From Leptospira biflexa serovar Patoc strain 'Patoc 1 (Paris)' (lineage in GTDB: Bacteria > Spirochaetota > Leptospiria > Leptospirales > Leptospiraceae): a stretch of DNA of 64,000 nt. The translations under genes were made by a program, and so were the position numbers. Shown piece by piece: positions 16,640-24,160 of the stretch (the first letter of the stretch is position 1; each line of letters starts with the position of its first letter). Location: the NCBI RefSeq assembly GCF_000017685.1, contig NC_010843.1:213656-277655 (forward strand). Direction: 5' to 3'. The notes under the pieces were generated by a model, which had not been told where the DNA came from, did no database searches, and saw only the letters and a program-made list of their open reading frames with translations.

Positions 16640-17024
16640 TTTCCAACTGGACACCCATTTCACCTAACAAAAGCATCGTTCGTTTGTCGAGAGTCACCCC
16701 TTTTGTGTATTCCGATGCAAATTCAACCGAAAGGTAAATCGCCGAATCAAAGTTTTCCGTGAATTCTTTCAGTTCTTTGCGGACAGGGCCAAGTGCTTTT
16801 AAGATGTCCCAAATATGATCCTGGGCTGAAAACTCAGGCCCTAACTTAGAATTGAGCTGCCAATGACTCGGAATTGTCATATTTTGAATGTCTTTTACAT
16901 CCCCACCATGATAATAGTCAGGCTTTAGGCCTAGTTTTTCCGTCACTTCCAAGGGACGAAGCCTCGGACCACTGATGGCAAACATGGCCCACGATTTTAG
17001 TTCTCTTTGTGTTCCCAATTCCAT
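16608..17024 (-). CDS. DUF4279 domain protein
   Basis: 138 residues with no signal peptide. The start (SWAMFAISGPRLRPLEVTEKLGLKPDYYHGGDV) and the middle (SHWQLNSKLGPEFSAQDHIWDILKAL) match the arrangement of DUF4279 proteins, which are small cytosolic proteins of unknown role, some in toxin-immunity contexts. Here it overlaps the STAS-like gene tail to tail and is divergent from a response regulator. I see nothing linking it to a toxin. Confidence 0.75.
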   Translation of the reverse strand: MELGTQRELKSWAMFAISGPRLRPLEVTEKLGLKPDYYHGGDVKDIQNMTIPSHWQLNSKLGPEFSAQDHIWDILKALGPVRKELKEFTENFDSAIYLSVEFASEYTKGVTLDKRTMLLLGEMGVQLEIIPWDLDETL

Positions 17025-17082
17025 TTTTTACTTTTTTTTTCTACTACAAGAACCAAATTGAGAAAGAACTCAAGGGAAAAAC

Positions 17083-17808
17083 ATGAAAAATATTTTGGTA
17101 ATTGAGGACGATCCGGACATCGGGAACCTAATCCGGAAATCTCTCGATTCAGCTCACTACACCACCTCCGTTTTTGAAAATGGCGAAGATGGATTGAAAT
17201 TTTATAAGTCCAATCATCCTGATTTGGTGATCCTAGACCTATCTCTTCCAGACATTGACGGAATGGAAATTTGCAGAAGCATTCGGAAATCGGACGAAAG
17301 TACACCGATTTTTATTTTATCAGCGCGAACTGAAGAAATTGATCGGATCATGGGACTCGAGTTAGGTGCTGATGATTATATCACCAAACCATTTTCTGTT
17401 CGTGAACTCAAAACACGAGTGGATGTCTTCTTTCGTAGATGGGATAAAAAAATTGGAATCAAACCCAATGTGGGCCAAGCAGGCGAAATCATCCGTGGTG
17501 CCTTAAAAATTGATTCCATTCGTCGTCGTGTCACCTTAAACGAAAACATCATCAACATCTCCCGAAAAGAATTCGACATTTTACAACTGCTCGCGGGTTC
17601 TCCAGGAAAAGTTTTTTCTCGTGAAATGATTTTGGAATCTGTTTGGGGTGTGGAATGGGATGGGTTTGAAAGGATGATCGACAGCCATATCAAACGAATT
17701 CGTTCCAAACTGGAAAAAAATTCAGCACAACCAGAATGGATTGAAACCATTTGGGGCATTGGGTATCGTTTCACTGATAATTTTGAAAACATAGTCGTAC
17801 CAGACTAA
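17083..17808 (+). CDS. OmpR/PhoB-family response regulator
   Basis: 241 residues: a receiver domain at 1-120 with the acidic pair IEDDPD, the phospho-acceptor Asp52 in VILDLSLPD, and the conserved Lys of TKPFS near residue 103. A winged-helix DNA-binding domain follows at about 135-235 ([30 protein letters not shown], then [13 protein letters not shown] and GIGYRF). No histidine kinase is adjacent, so it is an orphan regulator here. It is followed after eight bases by the YqjD-like membrane gene set, which it could co-express with. Confidence 0.93.
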   Translation: MKNILVIEDDPDIGNLIRKSLDSAHYTTSVFENGEDGLKFYKSNHPDLVILDLSLPDIDGMEICRSIRKSDESTPIFILSARTEEIDRIMGLELGADDYITKPFSVRELKTRVDVFFRRWDKKIGIKPNVGQAGEIIRGALKIDSIRRRVTLNENIINISRKEFDILQLLAGSPGKVFSREMILESVWGVEWDGFERMIDSHIKRIRSKLEKNSAQPEWIETIWGIGYRFTDNFENIVVPD

Positions 17809-17816
17809 CGAACGTT

Positions 17817-18101
17817 ATGGAAGAAGTGAAAAAAAGTAAGTCCCTCATCGACGAAATTAAGTTGTATGAGAAAAAAGCCAAGGAAATTGAACAGAGAGCC
17901 AAGGAGAAGTATATGGAACAAGTAAGTGACATCAAACAAAAGTTAGGGAAAGCAAGTGAAGAAGCATCCATCCGTGCAAAGGAAGTGATCGACAATGTGG
18001 GAAGTTACGTAAAAGAAAACCCACAAAAAGCAGCTGTGATCGGATTTGGTGTCGGACTTGGTCTTGGACTGGCTCTCGGCTTAATTTTTAAGAAGAAATA
18101 A
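17817..18101 (+). CDS. DUF883/YqjD-like membrane-anchored protein
   Basis: 94 residues: a long charged amphipathic helix (KSLIDEIKLYEKKAKEIEQRAKEKYMEQVSDIKQKLG), an ENPQKAA turn and a single C-terminal glycine-zipper membrane segment GFGVGLGLGLALGLIFKKK. This is the layout of ElaB/YqjD/DUF883 proteins, which in E. coli sit in the inner membrane and bind ribosomes in stationary phase. That role is known for E. coli and only inferred here. It is first in a three-gene set resembling yqjD-yqjE-yqjK. Confidence 0.8.
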   Translation: MEEVKKSKSLIDEIKLYEKKAKEIEQRAKEKYMEQVSDIKQKLGKASEEASIRAKEVIDNVGSYVKENPQKAAVIGFGVGLGLGLALGLIFKKK

Positions 18102-18434
18102 TTGGACGAAAGACACACAAAACAACGCAAAAAAGGTGGCTTAAAAACCGCCTTCGAAGATTTGATCGCCAAACTCGTGTCTTATGCAGAAGTCATGGTG
18201 ATTTATCTGCAAAAGAACATACAGTTTTATATTCAAAACTTTGTTCGAAAGAGTGTATGGGTTTTTACAGCTCTCACTCTTATTTTCCTAGGACTTATGT
18301 ACACTTCGTACGGCATTTTCTTAAGTATCCAAAAATTTATCGCCGCTGGCGACCCCATCCTTGCGAGTTTCGGAACAGGAATTGGATTTTTATTTTTCGC
18401 CATCCTCTTTTTATCATTTGTGTTCCGTAAGTAA
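18102..18434 (+). CDS. YqjE-like / holin-superfamily membrane protein
   Basis: The start is a TTG at 18102, immediately after the TAA of the preceding gene. The 110-residue protein has a basic amphipathic N-terminus and two hydrophobic segments (SVWVFTALTLIFLGLMYTSYGIFLSI and ILASFGTGIGFLFFAILFLSFVF), the layout of the YqjE/putative Actinobacterial holin-X (phage holin superfamily) proteins often paired with DUF883. No phage genes are present, so lysis is not implied. Confidence 0.72.
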   Translation: MDERHTKQRKKGGLKTAFEDLIAKLVSYAEVMVIYLQKNIQFYIQNFVRKSVWVFTALTLIFLGLMYTSYGIFLSIQKFIAAGDPILASFGTGIGFLFFAILFLSFVFRK

Positions 18435-18439
18435 CGAAT

Positions 18440-18685
18440 ATGGTATTCAATCCCTTCCAAGACCACAATCGTTACCTAGACAAAGATCCAAAGGACATGA
18501 GCCTCTCAGAACTTCGGATGTTACTCAAAATCAAACGTATGGACTTACAGCTCGGATGGAATGAATTCGAAGGCAAAATCAAATTTTGGCAACGAGTGTT
18601 TCGTTCCCTACGGGAATCAGGAATCTTAGACAAAGCCAAAGATGGGATCCAAAGTTATTTGCAAAAAGACTCTCCAAAAGAATAA
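18440..18685 (+). CDS. Small hypothetical protein, third gene of the YqjD/E-like set
   Basis: 81 residues, charged and helical (MSLSELRMLLKIKRMDLQLGWNEFEGKIKFWQRVFRSLRESG), without membrane segments. The five-base spacing to the YqjE-like gene and consistent strand argue that it is a real member of the unit, in the position that yqjK has in enterobacteria, but I see no sequence match to YqjK. Function is unknown. Confidence 0.65.
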   Translation: MVFNPFQDHNRYLDKDPKDMSLSELRMLLKIKRMDLQLGWNEFEGKIKFWQRVFRSLRESGILDKAKDGIQSYLQKDSPKE

Positions 18686-18735
18686 GGATTTCCCTTTCCA
18701 AAACCGATCCTAATAAAAACGGAAAAGGACGTGCG

Positions 18736-19065
18736 ATGGCATCGGAAGAAATTTTAGTATTTACCACAATTAGCGACCGCGACATGGCAGAAGAACATAT
18801 CTCTGAAATGTTAGAACAAGGCATCATCATTTCCGGCACCATCTTCCCTGAAGTGGAACTCGTTTACTTATGGGAAGGCAAAATCACGGTTGATACCGAA
18901 AACAAAATACTCCTAAAAACGACCGCCGACAAGTATGATGCCATCGAAACCTATATCCAAAAACGCCATCCCTACATTGCACCGGAAATCATCCGAATGG
19001 ATGTGAGTTTTGGTAGCCCCGCCTACAAAGCGTTTGTTGCCGACAAAATCAAAAAAAATTCGTAA
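18736..19065 (+). CDS. cutA: CutA1 divalent-cation tolerance protein
   Basis: The ATG at 18736 (MASEEILVFTTISD) is chosen because AAAGGA precedes it and the protein then has the usual CutA length of about 109 residues; the frame is open further upstream inside the previous gene. Family features are visible: the N-terminal strand LVFTTISDRDMAEEH, a central SGTIFPEVELVYLWEGKI matching the CutA INxxPxxxSxYxWxGxI pattern, and HPYIAPEIIRMDV. CutA forms trimers related to PII proteins and has been linked to copper and cation tolerance; its true role is debated. Confidence 0.9.
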   Translation: MASEEILVFTTISDRDMAEEHISEMLEQGIIISGTIFPEVELVYLWEGKITVDTENKILLKTTADKYDAIETYIQKRHPYIAPEIIRMDVSFGSPAYKAFVADKIKKNS

Positions 19066-19187
19066 AAAATAGCCAAACGATTTGATTCCTCTCATTCAAA
19101 TCTAAAGTTGGGCGCCTCGAAAGGTCTTTAGACCAAACATAGATTCATAACACCGATCGGGTAACTTCGGGGTGCGCATTCGCTCCC

Positions 19188-19215
19188 GTCCTAGTCGGCG
19201 CTCGCCTCCTAGGAC
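19188..19215. repeat. Hairpin in the cutA-arsR intergenic region
   Basis: GTCCTAG (19188-19194) pairs with CTAGGAC (19209-19215) around a GC-rich 14-base interior, in a 233-bp region (19066-19298) that is visibly richer in GC than its neighbours. It may terminate cutA or be part of a small dispersed element. No gene is seen here. Confidence 0.5.
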
Positions 19216-19252
19216 CAAGCCCTCCGTTCCCCTGGCGCAGACAAAAAATGTG

Positions 19253-19292
19253 TTGCCAAATGACTACGTAAATTCTATTAGTCAAATGGCTA
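19253..19292 (+). promoter_or_regulatory. Candidate ArsR operator: two related 14-bp sites
   Basis: TTGCCAAATGACTA (19253-19266) and TAGTCAAATGGCTA (19279-19292) share CAAATGRCTA and lie 26 bp apart, ending six bases before the arsR-type start codon. Each is an imperfect palindrome around AAAT. Autorepression by the following ArsR-family gene is the likely use. Confidence 0.5.
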
Positions 19293-19298
19293 CACATC

Positions 19299-19622
19299 AT
19301 GGATTTACGACGAGATGTATTTCAGGCAATTGCAGACCCCACAAGGCGGGCCATCCTCCTCCTTTTGGCCACCCAGTCCATGACAGCAGGTGCCATTGCT
19401 TCCCAATTTGATTCCAAACGTCCTACCATTTCCAAACACCTACTCATCTTAACAGAATGTGAACTGTTACATCGGGAACCCATTGGACGTGAGATGTATT
19501 ACCACCTAAACCCAAACAAAATGAAAGAAATTGCAAACTTCATTGCTCCTTTCCAAAAACTTTGGGACGACCGCTTCAACAATCTCGAATCCGTGATGAA
19601 AGATTATAAACGAAAGGCATAG
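19299..19622 (+). CDS. ArsR-family transcriptional regulator (SdpR-like)
   Basis: 107 residues: the N-terminus [36 protein letters not shown] followed by the recognition helix [34 protein letters not shown] is the standard ArsR winged helix. No Cys pairs for metal sensing are present, so it is of the metal-independent SdpR type that is usually linked to SRPBCC genes, as here. There is no Shine-Dalgarno sequence between the candidate operator and the ATG, so the mRNA may have a very short leader. Confidence 0.9.
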   Translation: MDLRRDVFQAIADPTRRAILLLLATQSMTAGAIASQFDSKRPTISKHLLILTECELLHREPIGREMYYHLNPNKMKEIANFIAPFQKLWDDRFNNLESVMKDYKRKA

Positions 19623-19687
19623 AAGGATTAAAGAAAACTCCAATCGAACACAGAAATCGTTAAAATATGATCCAAAAGGAATTTAAA

Positions 19688-20158
19688 ATGGAACTCAAAA
19701 CAAAAGTGATCGCAGAAGACGGCAAACAAGAGTTAACCATCGAACGTGAATTTGATTTACCTGTCGCACTCGTGTACCAAGCGCACACAGAACCGGAACT
19801 CATTGAACAATGGATGGGAAACAAAGTCCTACAATTTGAAAAACGAAACCATGGCAGTTACCTTTTTGAAACCAAATCCCCAGAAGGAGTGGTTCTCTTT
19901 CGAGCGAATGGAGTGTTACTCAATCTTGTGGAAAACCAAAGTTTTGTGCGCACCTTTGAGATGGAAAACACAGGTTTTGCAATCCAACTTGAATTTTTTA
20001 GCTTTGAATCAATATCCAAAGAGAAATCCAAACTGAAGATGCATATCATCTATCAGTCCGTGGTACAAAGAGACCAAATTTTGAAAATGCCTTTTGCCCA
20101 AGGGATCAATATGGCTCACAACCGATTGGAAACAATCGCAAAACAGTCTATGGAATAA
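19688..20158 (+). CDS. SRPBCC (AHSA1-like) domain protein
   Basis: I use the ATG at 19688 because an AAGGA site precedes it at the right distance; the ATG at 19667 has none. The 156-residue protein begins with a strand-rich segment and EREFDLPVALVYQAHTEPELIEQWMG, the hallmark of the AHSA1/activator-of-Hsp90-like START-fold family. These bind hydrophobic ligands or act in stress responses. It follows an ArsR regulator, a frequent pairing in which the regulator controls the SRPBCC gene. Confidence 0.88.
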   Translation: MELKTKVIAEDGKQELTIEREFDLPVALVYQAHTEPELIEQWMGNKVLQFEKRNHGSYLFETKSPEGVVLFRANGVLLNLVENQSFVRTFEMENTGFAIQLEFFSFESISKEKSKLKMHIIYQSVVQRDQILKMPFAQGINMAHNRLETIAKQSME

Positions 20159-20180
20159 ATATAAACATTTGTTAAATGAT

Positions 20181-20783
20181 ATGAAGCAAAAGCTTAAAAA
20201 AACGAATCCCAAAACTGCTGATTCTTTTTTCAATGAGGCAAAATCCTGGAAAAAAGAATTCCAAGTCCTGCGATCCATTGCTCTCGAGAGCAATTTCCAA
20301 GAAGAAATCAAATGGGGGCAACCATGTTATACATTCAATGGCCAAAATGTATTTTTATTACATGGATTCAAAGAATACTGTGCCATTCTATTTTTTAAGG
20401 GAGCTTTGCTAAGTGATCCTAAAAACATTCTCATCCAACAAACTAAAAACGTACAGTCCGCTAGACAAATCCGATTCCAATCCACTTCAGAAATTACAAA
20501 ATTAAAATCCACGATCAAAGCCTTTATTAAAGAAGCGATCCAAGTGGAAAAGATTGGGAAAAAAGTTATCATGAAGAAAACTTCTGAGTTTGAAATCCCA
20601 GAAGAGTTTTTACGAAAACTGGAACAAAATCCAAAATTACAGACCGCTTTTTCAGAGTTAACTCCTGGAAGGCAAAGAGGATACCTACTCTACTTTTCTT
20701 CTGCCAAACGAAAAGAGACAAGGGAAGAACGTATCACAAAACAAATCCCCAATATCTTAATTGGGAAAGGTTTAAACGATTAA
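20181..20783 (+). CDS. YdeI/DUF1801-like protein
   Basis: The ATG at 20181 starts a 200-residue protein with FQEEIKWGQPCYTFNGQNVFLLHGFKEYCAILFFKGALLSDP, matching the EEIKWGxPxY...V.....K....L.F..G DUF1801 core. A C-terminal YdeI-type segment follows (EIPEEFLRKLEQNPKLQTAFSELTPGRQRGYLLYFSSAKRKETREERI). E. coli YdeI is associated with antimicrobial peptide resistance, but function in this family is mostly unknown. It is in the ArsR/SRPBCC group with 22 bp between genes. Confidence 0.85.
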   Translation: MKQKLKKTNPKTADSFFNEAKSWKKEFQVLRSIALESNFQEEIKWGQPCYTFNGQNVFLLHGFKEYCAILFFKGALLSDPKNILIQQTKNVQSARQIRFQSTSEITKLKSTIKAFIKEAIQVEKIGKKVIMKKTSEFEIPEEFLRKLEQNPKLQTAFSELTPGRQRGYLLYFSSAKRKETREERITKQIPNILIGKGLND

Positions 20784-20876
20784 AAGAATTTTATATGATC
20801 ATATTTTTGTATTGATATCGGTTGGGATACACAAATCAAAAAATCGAAGTTAGATACATACATTTAGGAGAATAAT

Positions 20877-21254
20877 ATGTCAGAGAAAACAAAAAAAATA
20901 CTCTATTGGTTCTTTACCTTGTGGTTGTCCCTCGGTATGGTATCAACAGCCATTGTCCAACTCATCAAACTTCCAGAAGAAGTGAAAAAAATAAACCAAT
21001 TGGGTTACCCTACTTACTTTCTTACGATGTTAGGTGTTTGGAAACTCTTGGGAGTGGTTGCAGTTCTCGTTCCAAAATTTGGATTACTCAAAGAATGGGC
21101 GTATGCAGGTTTTTTCTTTGCCATGTCAGGGGCGGCCATCTCACACATCAGTTTTGGTCATCCCATCATGGAAATATTACCATCTGTCTTACTCTTAAGC
21201 CTAACAGTGATTTCCTGGTATTTGCGCCCAGAGAACCGAAAAACGAAGGGATAA
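20877..21254 (+). CDS. DoxX-like membrane protein
   Basis: 125 residues with four hydrophobic segments (ILYWFFTLWLSLGMVSTAIVQLI; FLTMLGVWKLLGVVAVLVP; EWAYAGFFFAMSGAAISHI; ILPSVLLLSLTVISWYL), the standard four-helix DoxX_2 layout. An AGGAGA site lies just before the ATG. These small membrane proteins often accompany ArsR/SRPBCC operons, as here; their biochemical role is unclear. Confidence 0.85.
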   Translation: MSEKTKKILYWFFTLWLSLGMVSTAIVQLIKLPEEVKKINQLGYPTYFLTMLGVWKLLGVVAVLVPKFGLLKEWAYAGFFFAMSGAAISHISFGHPIMEILPSVLLLSLTVISWYLRPENRKTKG

Positions 21255-21262
21255 GAACCAAA

Positions 21263-21294
21263 CCATCGTTTGCCATTGCCAAGGGAAACGATGG
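21263..21294. terminator. Hairpin after the DoxX-like gene
   Basis: CCATCGTTTGCC (21263-21274) pairs with GGGAAACGATGG (21283-21294), 11 of 12 bases, with an eight-base loop, starting eight bases after the stop codon. No U-tract follows, so termination is only probable. Confidence 0.55.
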
Positions 21295-21426
21295 ACTTCC
21301 ATGGATCAGTTCCCAGATGCCAATTGCGAACATACAAGGGAATGGTTGTTGAGTGGCATCTGAATCTATACCGATTCCGAGATTGACTAAGAAATCAATC
21401 ATAAAGTCTAGAACGATGATTGTATC

Positions 21427-22110
21427 TTAAGCCGACGTGATTTGAGAATTTTTTCGATTCTCTTGAAATTCCTTGAACCAGTGCCAACATCCATAAAAAG
21501 CGATGAGAAGGAAGACCCCATATTCAATGGTCACAAACGGAATCTGTTTGAGTGAGTAGAGAACGATACAAACTACATCCACAAGTACCCACAAAAACCA
21601 AGATTCCAATTTCCTTTGGGCAAGTAAAAAATTGGCAATGATGCTTGCCACTGTTGTGAATGCATCCCAGTACAAATAGTCTGCTGGTTTTAAAAATACC
21701 TCAGGAAACCAAATTGGTAATTGTTTTGTGAAGGACCCAAGCCCAAAGGTTCCAAACACAATCAGTCCAACGAGGATTAAATTTTTTTCTTTGCCAAGAG
21801 ATACAATTTTGGTAAAGGCTCCCGTACGTTTTCTCCAAATGATCCAACCATAAATGCTCGATCCAAAAAAATAGATTTGTAATAACATATCAGAATACAA
21901 TTGGATTTGGAAAAACAAAAAGAAAAAACAAATCGAGTTAAAGATTCCAATGGGCCAAGTGAGAATATGATTCCTGGAAGCCAAATACACACAGATTAGG
22001 CCCGATGTGGTTCCTAAAAACTCGAGTAAAGAAAGCGGATACCCAAACAATGGAAAGATTGTATATTCTAACGAAAGGTATTGTTTCAAAAGAAGGAAAT
22101 CTGTCATCAA
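21427..22110 (-). CDS. pnuC: PnuC-type nicotinamide riboside/NMN transporter
   Basis: 227 residues with seven to eight hydrophobic segments. SLLEFLGTTSGLICVYLASRNHILTWPIGIFNSICFFFLFF contains the PnuC signature (WPIGI followed by N), and YSDMLLQIYFFGSSIYGWIIW continues the family pattern. ADFLYWDAFTTVASIIANFLLAQRKLESWFLW is seen here as DYLYWDAFTTVASII, the substrate-site region. The protein imports nicotinamide riboside for NAD synthesis. It is a single gene. No NAD-linked kinase or regulator is adjacent. Confidence 0.92.
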   Translation of the reverse strand: MMTDFLLLKQYLSLEYTIFPLFGYPLSLLEFLGTTSGLICVYLASRNHILTWPIGIFNSICFFFLFFQIQLYSDMLLQIYFFGSSIYGWIIWRKRTGAFTKIVSLGKEKNLILVGLIVFGTFGLGSFTKQLPIWFPEVFLKPADYLYWDAFTTVASIIANFLLAQRKLESWFLWVLVDVVCIVLYSLKQIPFVTIEYGVFLLIAFYGCWHWFKEFQENRKNSQITSA

Positions 22111-22228
22111 TCTCTAGTCTCTAAATTTAATTTTCATCAATCGATTCCAAACTGTCGAAATGGTTTTAAACTTGACTTCGAAATTTATAAATTTTGTGAA
22201 TCGGGGTAACATCTCTAGTGTACGCCTT

Positions 22229-22909
22229 TCAATCGATCCGAAAAAAATCTTCTTTAAACCCTTTTTCCCCAAGCCATTTGCTTTGCAAAAGATTGTATCC
22301 TACGATTTCGAAGTCTCTTGAAATCCATTTCCTATACTTTTTTTTGGTTCTGGAAAAGGCGTAAGGATCCACAAAAGACATTTCCTTTTTCATTACCGCA
22401 TAATCTTCGTTTGTTGGCACTGTAAAATATAAATAATTACAATACTTTGCCATCTTTTCTAATACAGAAGGGATTTGGGCATCGGGTAAGTACTGGATGA
22501 CGGAATTACAAATCCCAAGTTCCACAGGAGCTTTTTCCAATTTCGGTAAAACAAAAGTTTCAAGAGATTCATGGTAAATGTGAAATTTGTCGGAACGTTT
22601 GACCCAATCTTTTTTTTTCAAATCATCGAAGGCTTCGTTTGAGGCATCCACTGCGTATACTTTTACTGGCGAAAAGACCTTCACCATTTCACGAAGTAAA
22701 ATCCCCTTTCCAAATCCAAAATCGGCAATTTGATACACGGGGATTTCCATGAGTTGAAAAAGTGATTTTAAATACTCTGCATGTTGTTTGGCATTGTAGG
22801 AACCATCGACATCGAGTCCATTCCCATAAATTTCAGACCAATATTCTTTTCCAAACTCTTTGCCGTTTTTACCAAAACCAACTTGTTTTTGTTTCAAAAA
22901 ACCTTTCAT
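22229..22909 (-). CDS. Class I SAM-dependent methyltransferase
   Basis: 226 residues. The SAM motif I is QIADFGFGKGILLREMVK (near 59-76), followed by a strand-loop VKVYAVDASNEAFDDLKK and a later LGICNSVIQYLPDAQIPSVLEKM, in keeping with Methyltransf type enzymes. The substrate is unknown. The ATG overlaps the TAA of the J-domain gene as TAATG, so the two are coupled and may act on the same target. Confidence 0.82.
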   Translation of the reverse strand: MKGFLKQKQVGFGKNGKEFGKEYWSEIYGNGLDVDGSYNAKQHAEYLKSLFQLMEIPVYQIADFGFGKGILLREMVKVFSPVKVYAVDASNEAFDDLKKKDWVKRSDKFHIYHESLETFVLPKLEKAPVELGICNSVIQYLPDAQIPSVLEKMAKYCNYLYFTVPTNEDYAVMKKEMSFVDPYAFSRTKKKYRKWISRDFEIVGYNLLQSKWLGEKGFKEDFFRID

Positions 22910-24102
22910 TAAAATTGAACTCCCAAACTTTGGAGTTCTCGAATCATCTCTTTGATGTACTTTGGCTCTTTAGTCAATTGGTCTACTTCTTTTTGGTAGG
23001 CTTTTGTCACCATTTGGTTGTCTAACTTCACTCGTTTTAAATACACATCCAAAGTCTCTTTTGTGATTTTACTCGAAGGGAAATCTGCCATCAGTGGATG
23101 AGTAAAAAATCGTTGTTTGATCGAATCTTCTAATTCTCTAATTTTAGATTTAATGATCCCTACAAATCGTTTGATTGATGTGTCATGGAAGGAAACATTC
23201 GTTTGTTGGTTCGGGATCAGTTCATCCACTTGTAATTTGATCTCTAATATTTCTGCAATGTTTAGATTGTCTCTGGCTCCAGAGAGTTTTGTCATGAGTT
23301 TGGCTTTTTTTTCACGCAAAACTGGATCTTGTTCTTTGTCAGGATGGATGAGTTTTGCCAAATTTTTAAATAATGAATTGATATCTGTACTTAACAATCG
23401 TTCTGCTTCCAATTGTTTTTTTTCTTTCTCCATTTGTGCTTTTGATTTTGATTTCTCTTTGAATCCTGATTGGGATTTTCTAAAATATTCAGATCTATAT
23501 TCTTCATATTTTTCGCGGAAATCTCTATATTTCTCTTCGTGAACTTCCCTTTCCTCATCTGAATCAAATTGTGTACGATTAAAATCATCCAAATCGATAT
23601 CGACACCAAATGTTTGTTTGATTCTCGATTCCATTTGATTCTTATAACGGATCCGTTCCATCTTTTCAAATTTGGTTTCTAACTGGTCACGAAAGGGAGA
23701 GTAAAACTCCGAATCTTCTGCCAATGCATCATTACACATATCCAGTAAATACCTGCGTAAAAATTCCCTTTGCATCTTTCCAAACGATAATTTTTCTTCG
23801 AGAAGTATGGAACACATCAGTTCAAATCGTTCGCGTTCCAACTGTTTTTGTTTGTTTAATTCCGGTAAAACGACATTTAAGTATGTATCATTGACCAATT
23901 GGAAGAGTGGCTCGATTTCTTTTGTTCGTTCAATGGTTTCTTTGTGTTTGCGAAGGGCATCGTTGAATTCTTTTTGTGCCTTGGTTTGGTTGGAAGATTC
24001 ACCGGACCAAATCAGCGTTTCCTCGTTCATTTGTGAAGGAACATCTGTATTTGTTTTTTTGGCTTTGGTTACTTTCCGAAGTTTTGGTTTTGGAGTTGGC
24101 AT
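22909..24102 (-). CDS. Coiled-coil protein with an internal J-like domain
   Basis: The start is the ATG at 24102 (MPTPKPKLRK); the extended TTG start at 24138 would lie inside a hairpin. The protein of about 397 residues is highly charged and helical, with a long coiled coil at roughly 45-240. Near residues 240-290 INSLFKNLAKLIHPDKEQDPVLREKKAKLMTKLSGA has the HPD motif and flanking helices of a DnaJ domain, lying internally instead of at the N-terminus. J domains stimulate Hsp70 ATPase. It is cytosolic, and its partner and function are unknown. It is co-translated with the following methyltransferase gene. Confidence 0.78.
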   Translation of the reverse strand: MPTPKPKLRKVTKAKKTNTDVPSQMNEETLIWSGESSNQTKAQKEFNDALRKHKETIERTKEIEPLFQLVNDTYLNVVLPELNKQKQLERERFELMCSILLEEKLSFGKMQREFLRRYLLDMCNDALAEDSEFYSPFRDQLETKFEKMERIRYKNQMESRIKQTFGVDIDLDDFNRTQFDSDEEREVHEEKYRDFREKYEEYRSEYFRKSQSGFKEKSKSKAQMEKEKKQLEAERLLSTDINSLFKNLAKLIHPDKEQDPVLREKKAKLMTKLSGARDNLNIAEILEIKLQVDELIPNQQTNVSFHDTSIKRFVGIIKSKIRELEDSIKQRFFTHPLMADFPSSKITKETLDVYLKRVKLDNQMVTKAYQKEVDQLTKEPKYIKEMIRELQSLGVQF

Positions 24103-24114
24103 GGAGAAACTGGA

Positions 24115-24139
24115 CTTGCCAGATAAAACATCTGGCAAG
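24115..24139 (-). terminator. Perfect 10-bp-stem hairpin after the aconitase gene
   Basis: CTTGCCAGAT (24115-24124) pairs perfectly with ATCTGGCAAG (24130-24139), with a five-base loop, 21 bp past the aconitase stop. It probably ends the aconitase transcript or protects its 3' end. No strong U-tract follows on the minus strand, so read-through into the J-domain gene is possible. Confidence 0.65.
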
Positions 24140-24160
24140 TGCTTTCGAAAATTTTGGTTC

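Noticed and set aside
18586..18735. Upstream extension of the cutA frame
   Set aside because: It lies inside the preceding gene; the ATG at 18736 has a ribosome site and gives the family length.
21166..21402. 78-codon minus-strand frame opposite the DoxX-like gene end
   Set aside because: It is a shadow of the DoxX-like gene and of the downstream hairpin, with no ribosome site.
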